A stretch of DNA of 64,000 bases from Turritopsis dohrnii (Eukaryota > Cnidaria > Hydrozoa > Anthoathecata > Oceaniidae): contig BQMF02000058.1 of the NCBI GenBank assembly GCA_027922465.2, positions 620,001-684,000 on the forward strand, given 5' to 3'. Under the pieces are notes generated by a model, which was not told the origin of the DNA, did no database searches, and saw nothing but the letters and a program-made list of their open reading frames with translations. Shown here piece after piece: positions 11,856 through 20,902 of this stretch (position 1 is its first letter; every line of letters starts with the position of its first letter). Made by a program: the position numbers and the translations under genes.

Positions 11856-12093
11856 GTTATGAATTTTTGAAAATCATGAAAATTCGACATTTTTCAAATT
11901 TTTTCTGACAAACAACAACTTTTATGGAATGACATTGCAGTGCGCGAAACAGCCGTGTGGTGATATGAAGGTTTTTTGACATTTCATATGCCACGGCTGT
12001 TTCACGCACTGCAATGTCATTCCATAAAAGTTGATGTTCGTCAGAAAAAATTCGAAAAATGTCGAATTTTCATGATTTTCAAAAATTCATAAC
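11856..12093. repeat. 238-bp inverted repeat with arms of about 105 bp
   Basis: The left arm begins gttatgaatttttgaaaat and passes through tatggaatgacattgcagtg and aaacagccgtg; the right arm is its reverse complement, ending attttcaaaaattcataac. Only a few mismatches separate the arms, and the loop (around 11965-11985) is about 20 bases. A related stretch, tatggaatgaccgaaacagc, lies at 17759 downstream of the 1042-codon ORF, so the structure may mark a terminus of that element or an independent foldback element. Confidence 0.9.
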
Positions 12094-12961
12094 TTTTTTA
12101 TATTGTAATCATTTTTTATGAAATAAAAACGATATCAAACCTGAGGCTTTCGTCTTTCATTTGATGTATATAACATTCTTATGGTTACCCGATTTGTTAG
12201 ATGTAACGCCACTTGAAAAAGTTCACTTTTTCAAATTTTCGGAAAATCCGCTGAAAATGGCGATCCACCTTGGTTCACTTAACCGAAGATTGCAAAACAA
12301 ATCTTTGAGCTCTGTGTCTGAAATTTTTTGCACGTGATAGCTGAAACCCAGGCCTATCGAACGATTTATAAACTGGGTACGGTCGCCACACTGGAAATTC
12401 GCTAATTTCACGATTAAAGACTTCAAAGAAACCTGTACATCAGCTGGTGAAAAAATAAAGCCGGGTTTAACACCTGGGTGTTACTTTAGGCCTTCTGCTA
12501 GCGAAATATCATAATTACAGCAGCACACGATGATAATTTTCTCTGCAATCGCTTTTCAAAGTGATGGTACTTTCAAGCATTTTCATAAAAAAATTTTGTT
12601 TTGATGATCAATTTTGATCGACGTTCGATTGCTCGCTTGTTCGATCAGAAAGTGTTCCAATTATAGACGGCACATTTGCAGAACATTTGAATGATAAGGA
12701 CAAAAGAAATGTAAATAAATGTCCGAACTTTCTTCAGATGAGCCTTTCGCTCAGAAGTTTGAAAGATATAAAGCTAAGTGATTTCGTTCTAACTTAACTG
12801 AATTTGTCAATCTTCCGCGAAAATCGTATTGTGATAGTGTAAAATTTGTTTGTCCCGTGCCGTTATATTTTGTGGAATATATTTTGAGAGTGATTTATAA
12901 GTAGATAAAGGGTATTTTCGTTGTCCTCTTCCTCTATTTTTTATCCCTTTTTACATCGTTA

Positions 12962-15900
12962 GTGTTGGGTATGGGATCTAATCAAAAGGAGCAAACTTTC
13001 AAAGAGGCCATAGGGTGGAAGGAAACTTGGTCCAATGAAGAAAATTTTCCTTTTGTTTCTAGGGTGGGGGAACCAAAGAAGATTACATTTGGGGTAATGT
13101 TCTTTCTTTTAAACCAATTTCTTGGGAGTTATGTAACATTACATAAGTTCTTGGGCCACCTGCTCCCAGTTGATTTTGATATGCCAGGCGTGTCTAAAAT
13201 AAAGGCACGATTGATTAATTTCAGGAAAAAAAAACGTTGTTATCAAGATAACAACACAGGAGCGCCTTTCTTTCAGGATGATACAACTGCCAGCGCTGGA
13301 GAGCCACAACCTAAGAAATCAAAAGGCGCAGATGCAGACCCATTTAAGGAACAACGAGAAATTTATGAGGCTCGGCTCCAAAGCTTTATGATTAAGGACC
13401 AGGAATCGAAGAATCAAATCGATTCATTGATTTCTGAGCTAGGTCAGCATGTGGATCTCACCGCAAAATTGAATGTGCAGGTAAACACGCTGGAAGCCGA
13501 GGCCCTCTCTTTACGTGCTAGGAATGAGGATCTTGAGTCGAAAATGTTGTCTCTTGAATCTCAGCTAGGTCAGTGCAGTGGCAAAATTAAAGATTTGGAA
13601 CTTCAGCTTAAGGCAGCACAAAAAAAGTTTGCATCTGCTAAGGGAAAAATTTCTTTAGGTCAGAAAGCTGCAAGAAAAATTGCAAATAATTCTGATGTCA
13701 CTGTTGGTGCTTGCCGGTGCACGGGTCACAATGAGCGCGATATCATTGTGATTACCTCCATCCAGGACGGCAGCGACATCGGCACATCATCGATCTTTAA
13801 GGGTTTCATCTTAGGCAGGAAAGATGGTGATGTGAAACATAAGCAGGCTAAGTCTTATACTTTTGCTAAGATGACTTGTGGTAAGCCCGCTTCCCAAATC
13901 AAGGACACAGAGCTGTGGCGAAGATCCAACCTCGTCGCGCGCTTAGTTTCTATCATTTCAGGTTCATCAAAAGAAGAAGATATGAAGGCAGTCGTGAATC
14001 ACCTGGTGAAGCAGATGCCGTGGTTATCAGGGACATGTGTAAGAAATTTGTCTGTGCGCGACGCGGTGGACTTGCAGGCGAACCTCCGGATGCCGACGGC
14101 TGCATTTCGTAGGCTGCGGACCATGCTGACCAACCTGAATTGCCCTATCCTCCCTTCCGAACCAAAGATGCGGGCAGAGCAGGCCAAGTTGACCCGCCAC
14201 GTAGATAAGGCTTCTATATCTGTAGAACGTTTTCTTCTACAAAGTGGTGGGGATGATGCTACCTGTTCTCCTGTGCCGGTTCTCCGGGTCAGGGATTTGA
14301 AGTCTTTTATCAGGGAGGTGTGGGGGGATTTGAAAGTGCGCAATCATCTGAGGCGAGATGATTGCTTTGGGAACGAAGTATGGCTTTTATTTGGGGGGGA
14401 TAAGGGTGGGAAGCACACAGTCTTCAATGTGCATTTGTTCTCCATCTATCAGGGGTCCGATTGTCCTGAAAACATGGCGCGTGTTTTCAGGCCATATCGT
14501 GCTGTTCTGCAGGAAATACAGTCGTCGACATTCCTTCTAGATGAGCGTAGGGTGAAAGTTTTCCTTGGAGGAGACTTCCACTTTATCGATGATGTCCTTG
14601 GTCACCAGGGATCTGCAGCGACTTATCCTAGTGTGAAGGACTATGTTAAATTGGAGTCTCTGCGAAACCATGCTGATTCCCCACATACACCTTCTCATTG
14701 TAACATTCCTTTGCGCACAATTGAGTCGTTAGAGGAATGCTACAATGAAAATCTATGTGAGGATAGGCAAGGTGGGAACCTAAGGAAAACTGGTAAGTAT
14801 CATGATAGTATTGTCAGGCCAGTGATCTTCCCCATAACAACATTAGCCAATGTTGTTCCCCCTGTGCTGCATATTATGTTGGGAATTACCCTGAAATTAT
14901 TCGAGTTACTAATGAAAAAGTGCCGCGAGTTGGATGCGCGCGATGCAGCCTCTGTGTCCTTAGATTCTAACAGGTCAGGTGAATGGGCGGCGAAAAGCGT
15001 TTTGCTTAAGGAAGCAAGGGTAGGTTTAAGGCGCTTAGGTTGCCAATTTATTGACCTAATTAATTTACGGGCCAGGTTACGTGCTGCATTGAATGGCGAT
15101 TTGAATGAGCTGCAAAATATTGCAAAAAATTCCTCAAATCGGTGTGGTAGTGGTCGCAAAAACATTGGGTCGTGTGCGAGCAGCTTGTGCCTGATTACTC
15201 GTTTCGATGAAAATATTGAATGGGTTCAGTGTGATACCTGTGCAAAATGGTATCACCAAATTTGTGAATTAATAGGCGAATCAGAAACTTTTGTCGATGA
15301 TGTGGATAGGTATGATTGCTTAGGATGTAGGTGCCAAAATGATGATCTCATTTCAGTTTGTGAAGCAAGACTTGATGATCACCGTGAAAGACAAGCTGCT
15401 CTTGACGCTACAGTTCAGGATTTGGACTTTGAGTGTAGGTCCCTTCAGGAACAGTGTGAAGCTGTCATGGGTCGGCGGGAGAAAGACCTTCTCCAATGCC
15501 TTGATGACATCAAGGTTGTGCGCCAGGCCTATCATGGCAATGTGTTTGTTGGCAATCATTGTAAGGTTGTTTTGAGAAATCATGCAATTCTTTGCAATGT
15601 TGTTGACGAGCCTGTACTTCGCACTTCTTTTCTGCGCGTTTTTGGGGTGTTTAGTCAGATTCAGCCTCTTTTGTTTGCGAAAAGATTTTTAACCGACCCA
15701 GAAATAGAGGCACTTACTAGTCTGTGCAATAAGTTTGGTGAGGAATTTCATTCCTGTTTCCCAAAGGAAACCATTACGAGGAAGATGCACGAACTTATTT
15801 TCGATGTGCCACGATTTGTTCAACAGCACAAGACTATAGGATTTTTAAGCGAGGAAGAGAGTGAAAGCCTGCACAATTTAGTCAATAAGGAGCTAAGGCA

Positions 15901-16090
15901 GTTGTATGGCGTTAGGGAACAGGATCTGAAGCTTGCGCTGCTTATGCGCCGTTTGGAACTGTGGAGCACCGCCGATAAAAAGCTTCAGTTAGGTAAGGTG
16001 CGGCGATGTGTTCAGTGTAAGGAAAATGGCGAAAAGGCGTTTTATAGAGCAGGTAAGTGCTACGTCTGTGGTCATGTAAGAGAAGAATGA
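12962..16090 (+). CDS. intronless 1042-codon ORF: coiled coil, PHD finger, putative RNase H-like transposase
   Basis: The reading frame is open for 1042 codons with no intron; the first ATG in it is at 12971. Visible order: N-terminal domain (residues 1-90); Lys-rich linker; long heptad-type coiled coil (about 128-240); Cys/His patch with CRCTGHNERD (about 250); FGGDKGG (about 477); FLGGDFHF (Asp near 538); PPVLHIMLG (about 632); PHD finger with CDTCAKWYHQIC and closing CLGC (about 738-792); SEEESES (about 963); and a C-terminal CxxC...CxxC zinc ribbon. The spaced acidic motifs FGGDKGG, GGDFHF and SEEESES resemble the catalytic layout of DDE transposases, loosely like RAG1 in order, but the family is not one I can name. 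GC is higher than in the flanks. Most likely it is a recent mobile element; a domesticated gene is possible. Function is inferred, not shown. Confidence 0.6.
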   Translation: MLGMGSNQKEQTFKEAIGWKETWSNEENFPFVSRVGEPKKITFGVMFFLLNQFLGSYVTLHKFLGHLLPVDFDMPGVSKIKARLINFRKKKRCYQDNNTGAPFFQDDTTASAGEPQPKKSKGADADPFKEQREIYEARLQSFMIKDQESKNQIDSLISELGQHVDLTAKLNVQVNTLEAEALSLRARNEDLESKMLSLESQLGQCSGKIKDLELQLKAAQKKFASAKGKISLGQKAARKIANNSDVTVGACRCTGHNERDIIVITSIQDGSDIGTSSIFKGFILGRKDGDVKHKQAKSYTFAKMTCGKPASQIKDTELWRRSNLVARLVSIISGSSKEEDMKAVVNHLVKQMPWLSGTCVRNLSVRDAVDLQANLRMPTAAFRRLRTMLTNLNCPILPSEPKMRAEQAKLTRHVDKASISVERFLLQSGGDDATCSPVPVLRVRDLKSFIREVWGDLKVRNHLRRDDCFGNEVWLLFGGDKGGKHTVFNVHLFSIYQGSDCPENMARVFRPYRAVLQEIQSSTFLLDERRVKVFLGGDFHFIDDVLGHQGSAATYPSVKDYVKLESLRNHADSPHTPSHCNIPLRTIESLEECYNENLCEDRQGGNLRKTGKYHDSIVRPVIFPITTLANVVPPVLHIMLGITLKLFELLMKKCRELDARDAASVSLDSNRSGEWAAKSVLLKEARVGLRRLGCQFIDLINLRARLRAALNGDLNELQNIAKNSSNRCGSGRKNIGSCASSLCLITRFDENIEWVQCDTCAKWYHQICELIGESETFVDDVDRYDCLGCRCQNDDLISVCEARLDDHRERQAALDATVQDLDFECRSLQEQCEAVMGRREKDLLQCLDDIKVVRQAYHGNVFVGNHCKVVLRNHAILCNVVDEPVLRTSFLRVFGVFSQIQPLLFAKRFLTDPEIEALTSLCNKFGEEFHSCFPKETITRKMHELIFDVPRFVQQHKTIGFLSEEESESLHNLVNKELRQLYGVREQDLKLALLMRRLELWSTADKKLQLGKVRRCVQCKENGEKAFYRAGKCYVCGHVREE

Positions 16091-16282
16091 TAAATATATA
16101 ACAGTATATATAATATATAATAGTATATACTTATAGTGTATGTATTAGAGTATATGTAATATTTTTGATGTTATTTGAAATGTTGTGTTCAAGTTCTTTA
16201 ATTTGTTAATAAAAATAGTCTTATGGAAGTTACGTTGCTCCTTTGTTCCCTTTAGGTTTGTTGGGACAAACGAAAAAAAAAC
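16091..16282. other. AT-rich 3' flank of the 1042-codon ORF
   Basis: The stop codon is followed by about 70 bases of TA-rich simple sequence (repeated atatataa and agtatat), then ordinary AT-rich DNA. An aataaaa at about 16208 could serve as a polyadenylation signal for the ORF. Confidence 0.4.
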
Positions 16283-16690
16283 TTTTTACAAGATAGTTGA
16301 CATAAGAATATCGCAAAGATATATGACAAGAAGTCACATATGGCACACAGTACGGTTTGTTTTCATTAACTTCATTTGTCCGTCTTCGTAAATTTCTCCT
16401 ATCACAGGGTTTTCTTCCTTGTGGAGTTTGAAAACACCGTACTTCCTTCTGTTATTTTTATTGATTTAGAATTCGGAGAAGTGACCAATTAAATACAGTA
16501 CGGTTTGTTTTCATTAACTTCATCTGTCCGTCTTCGTAAATTTCTCCTATCACAGGGTTTTCTTCCTTGTGGAGTTTGAAAACACCGTACTTCCTTCTGT
16601 TATTTTTATTGATTTAGAATTTGGAGAAGTGACCAATTTTTTACAAGATAGCTGACAGAAGAATATCGCAAAGATATATGAAAAGAGATT
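16283..16690 (+). repeat. 148-bp tandem duplication flanked by a further duplicated segment
   Basis: A unit starting tacggtttgttttcatta occurs at about 16351 and again at about 16499 (period 148 bp) with only a few differences; each copy ends near gaagtgaccaatt. A separate segment, acaagatagttgacataaga then tatcgcaaagatatatga, lies before the first copy (about 16283) and again after the second (about 16637), giving an A-B-B-A layout. Confidence 0.85.
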
Positions 16691-19511
16691 GAGTCTGTAG
16701 CAGTCTTTAGCTTAGGTAAGAAAATCCTCTAATCTCTCTTGTGTCACCAGGGGCTTTTGTATACACGACATTTACTTTATGTCCATCTAGGTTCGAAACA
16801 AGATCCTCATCAATATCAAATGAAAGATGAAAACAGCATAGCATATACAATATGTACATCTTTTACTGTTGTAAATTTATTTGAAGTATATAAACACAAT
16901 ATTTTGATGCTTTTTAATACCAACCTCTTGCTATTTTTCTGTCTCCTTTTTCTGATGAGGAAATTTAGTTGATGGCTCCAATCAGTCATAAGATTTGGGT
17001 AACAGTACTTTCGTTGTGCATTTTTATTTTTATCATGCGCCTAGCGAAAGCGCCTCATGGTTAATATGTGCCCCCGGATTTTGAGAAGCATTTTGATATT
17101 TGTGAGCAAATTGATGGTTTGCCTTCTTGTTTGTCCTCAATCGTGAAGTACCACATTTTTCATCATGTATTTTTGAAAATGTATGAAAAATATTACCGTT
17201 AACTGACGTCAAATTACTAACTTTTCAATTTTCGTTTTACCCCCGGAATCGCTGTGCACATTCGGGGGATGAACCATAACTTTCAATTCTAAGTACTTTT
17301 GAAGTAACTGAGACATTACACTCTGACCGGTTTGTGTCATTTAGTTAAAAACGAAAGCCTACCTCTAGAGGAAATTTCCAATTTTTTCGAAAAAAAACAC
17401 AACTTTTCCAGCTCGCAAAAAATCGGGGAAATTGTGTTTTCTGTCACAACTTTTGATGTTTCTAGTCAGAGGGGGTCTAGACCTAACGAGTGATGATGAA
17501 TAAACCCAATGAGCATGAGTTATCGAGGCAAACTTTTGACAAAAACGAGGCCACTCGGTAAATTTTCTATTATTTTTTTTTGCTTGATCCGAATTTTCCC
17601 GATATCGGGATATATGGGATACCCCATTCAATGCTCAAAATATAGCTCCAACCTTTGTCCTTCACATCCATTTTACAGAATTACAAAATGTTAAGTAGTT
17701 TTTGAGATATTAAGGTCAGAAGTGTCGTCATTGACGAAAAGTCAATGCGGAGCGCATATGGAATGACCGAAACAGCCGTGATGCATATAAATTGTAAAGA
17801 GAAGAAGGGGCAGCAGATCTAGAGAGAACAAGAGAAAAAAGATGTAAAATGAGAGATGTCTTACAAATCACCAGCATTTCCATTATTGGTAGTTGAATCT
17901 TCATCAAAACCATTAAGAACTGCAGACATGACTGGGATCAATGCCAATGGAATCAGTCAATGTACATCAGACATGAGCTCATTGTTTTTACTACATTCTG
18001 CGCTTCGCAAAATTATCTTTTATGCCTTTGCACCCGTAAAGGGCGTTTTCTGATTCCACGATAGGGAAACCAACTTCACTTTGGTCGATTATCAGATTTG
18101 GGTAGCAGTTACTGTTCTTTTATTGATGTAATTCTCAACAATTATATAGAAACTACATTTGAAAAATGCCTGTGATGCATAACACGTATCTCCCCTGCGC
18201 CTTATTTTCAAAAATGTTGTAAATTTTCCGCCCGGTTTACCGCGTGTTTCGAGTCAGCGAATGGTTCAATTGACAAGAAAATATTTTCGGGGAACTGATA
18301 AAAAACCCCACATAATAATGTTAAGTAGTATTTTAAGAATCAGACACTAACAACATCAATTATCACCCGCTTATATAACAACTTATATAACAATATTTGG
18401 GGGTGGTGGTTGGAAAAATCCTAAAAACCTAATACTAATAGCCGGGGGTGTGGAAAAAAATTTTTTTCTCATAACTTCTCAGAAGATATCAGGGCAATAT
18501 AAAGTCCTCAGGTTTTTTTGGTATTTATATACATGTTCTTGAGAATGTCAAAAGTTTTTTCTTCGTCTTCCAACAGCAGCAGCATTAACATTGGCATCGT
18601 TTGACGTGTTACTATATGTGTTTCTTAACTTCTCCACACTTCATAAAAAGTTGTTTTTAGTTTCTTGAGGTGAGGTTTGAAGATAACACTACTATCGTTT
18701 TCCCTGAGGACGATTTGCAATGTATGTTGATAAATGTAGCCAAATGTATTGATGTGGTATTAAAAATAAAAGTCGAGAGACATTTTTTATTAAAATAAAG
18801 CAGAAGCTTTTCGATTAAAAAATCATCGTCAGTGCATATACATACAAATAGTATAGATTTGCAATGTATCGAGGAACTTTGCATCCTCGTTGATCAAAGG
18901 ATTTTGAGCTATGTCTGCTTAGTGATGAAATCTTAAGAGCTAGGTGCCCCGACAGTTGGTTGGTTCTATGTTTCGACTTGTGTTTTGCATCATATTCAGC
19001 ATTTTTATCTTCTCTTTCACTTTCGTCTGACGTTACATCACCTTTGTTCTCATCCTCAAATTAACATGGATCGATCGTCCTCAATATACCAGTAATCCAG
19101 CAACTTGAGCCCTCAAAATCTCTTCAGATTCCTTTCGGTGGAATAAGGTTCGCAATTCACAATTTGTGATCGCACTTTGACATTTTGTGAGCGCTCTTTT
19201 ACATTTTTTCTGAAAATTGTGAATGGTCAATAATGTTTTACAACTCTTCTTTTGCATACTTTATAAAATAGGAAGTTTTAAAACACAACTAAAGGCTGTA
19301 ATTCACCTTCAGTTTTCAATGATCATAAAAAATGAAAATATATTATAAAAAATTTCATTTTTTGTTTATCATTTGCAATGATCATTAAAATTGAATATTT
19401 GAATATGTTCAAACTTTTCCTTATTTCACGATCTTTTTTTTTTGAAATTGAGAGACTCTATTGAATTTGAATGGCGCCAAATAAACGACAGTCTTCTCAT
19501 TATGAAGCGCA
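16691..19511. other. intergenic, repeats and no recognised gene
   Basis: I see no coding exon here. Small structures include a hairpin at 17240-17268 (ccccggaat and attcgggg around an 11-base loop), gcgcctagcgaaagcgcc near 17038, and tatggaatgaccgaaacagc at 17759, related to the inverted repeat at 11856. A segment ending gcacccgtaaagggcg near 18045 resembles the tail motif at 27430. At about 18800-18835, gaagcttttcgat followed by atcatcgtcagtg recurs at about 32600-32632. Confidence 0.5.
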
Positions 19512-20311
19512 CGATCTCGTTAGCGCTCGCTTAACGCTCCTAGAGTTTGTTAATACACGCTTTTAATCGCGCATATAGATGCTACTAGTAACCCGGGTAA
19601 AAATTTTTACCAACTTTAACTTTGAAAACGATGTGTCAAATATCGCGTTCCCCCCGTGACGAAAATTTTAATTACGGATTCGCGACTTAAAAGTGTACCC
19701 ATGTTGTAGAACTCGAAAAACTGATCAAAAAAAATGTATGGGATCGTTTCGCTATGACCAACCGTTAAAGAGATATCCTCGATCAAAGATTTTGATGATG
19801 TCATAGCCGCAGTACCAAATTAAATTTAGGCCCAAATTTTACGTAACCCCATCACCCGTATTGCGGACCCTAAAAAACGTCAGTTATCCCTATTGGTTCT
19901 TGAGATATTTTCCCAAAATGTCTCGTTCGATTAGGGATGCAATGCAATGATTCCCCATGATAGATGAAAAAACTGACGTCACGGCACATGCTACTATATC
20001 ATAATCGCAAAAAAACGCACATGGCCTCACAAAAACTCTCTAAAATTAAAGTGTGACACACACTCGCTATTATATATAAGATTTAAAAACATGCTCAACT
20101 TATATTAGTTTTTGTGCTCAATTGACAACGAAGGATAACATAGGTATATTTAGTTATTATTCATCAATTTGCTGTTGCTAGGGAGAACGACCACCGCTGC
20201 TAAGGTAATTTTGAAATTTCCTTCGTTATACGAATTCATTTCTTCATCTAACGAAAGAATATGAAAACGGAAGTGGTATCAGCAGGACCCGTTTTCGTAT
20301 TATTCAATGAA
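19512..20311 (+). repeat. dispersed repeat, upstream copy
   Basis: It contains acgctcctagagtt, cgcttttaatcgcgcat, ctagtaacccgggtaaaaa, and near the end ttgctgttgctagggagaa and acgaattcatttcttc. The beginning and end recur in the same order at 22951-23480, and the acccgggtaaaa part recurs at about 35999. It lies upstream of ATM exon 1. Confidence 0.85.
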
Positions 20312-20902
20312 ATAAAAAAGCATCTTAGTTTCCAGCCCCTTTTACAATAACAGTGAAATGAAAGCTAATGAATAAAATAAAAATTCCAAGCAGCGTCCTT
20401 CAATCTGTTTATATTTTTTTGCATTAATTTGGGTTCACTGCCCCAGACCCCCGCTTGCCTTTTGCACGCTTAGCGCGTAGCATTTCGTCGCATTTTGCCA
20501 CCAAATTTTTGCAAATGTACTTTACCTTTCTAATTCAAACGCTGCAAATAACAACCATTTTTAATTTTCACTACTACGCTGTTACAAGTTCATTCAAATG
20601 GAGAAGATTGGAACAAAACAAGACTAGTAGCAAAGGTGTTTTTAAAAAGATTTTTGTTTTTGTATAAGAACAATATGAGGCTGAAATCTGAATTTGCATT
20701 CTTAAAGCTAAGAACAAAATAAGAAAAATTCAGGCTCAAAAAGGCTAAAAAAATAAGAACAGCCTCAGGTCAGGTTCTTGTAAAAAATGTGTGTAAATTA
20801 AAGTATAATAAACTTCTAATAAAATGTATTTGTATCTTTGATGCTTGTATGTGTCAATTTAATTAATCCCTTTTCTTTAGATTAACTAAGATTGTATATA
20901 CA
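20312..20902. other. ATM: upstream flank of ATM
   Basis: 590 bases of AT-rich sequence between the repeat ending at 20311 and the ATM start codon. It should contain the ATM 5' UTR and perhaps its promoter, or a 5' UTR splice acceptor (cccttttctttagatt lies just upstream of the ATG at about 20870). I see no TATA box or other element I would defend. Confidence 0.35.

Larger units (their letters stand above)
9686..12960. other. intergenic repeat block between THOC2 and the 1042-codon ORF
   Basis: No host gene was recognised here. The block contains a pair of direct repeats (about 9901-10060 and 10925-11095), ORF remnants between them, an inverted fragment of the element that occurs intact at 42225-43512 (about 11160-11280), and two long inverted repeats at 11767-12093. 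The missing first coding exon of THOC2 and both promoters may lie here or further right, but I could not identify them. Confidence 0.6.

Noticed and set aside
12223..12426. Minus-strand 67-codon ORF as the missing first exon of THOC2
   Set aside because: There is no similarity to the THOC2 N terminus and no suitable donor in the required phase.
13999..15583. Several minus-strand and out-of-frame ORFs inside the 1042-codon ORF
   Set aside because: They are shadows; the long plus-strand frame holds recognisable zinc-finger and coiled-coil features.
16739..16972. Plus-strand 77-codon ORF after the 1042-codon ORF
   Set aside because: No recognisable motif, composition is like the flanks, and it starts at a non-ATG codon.
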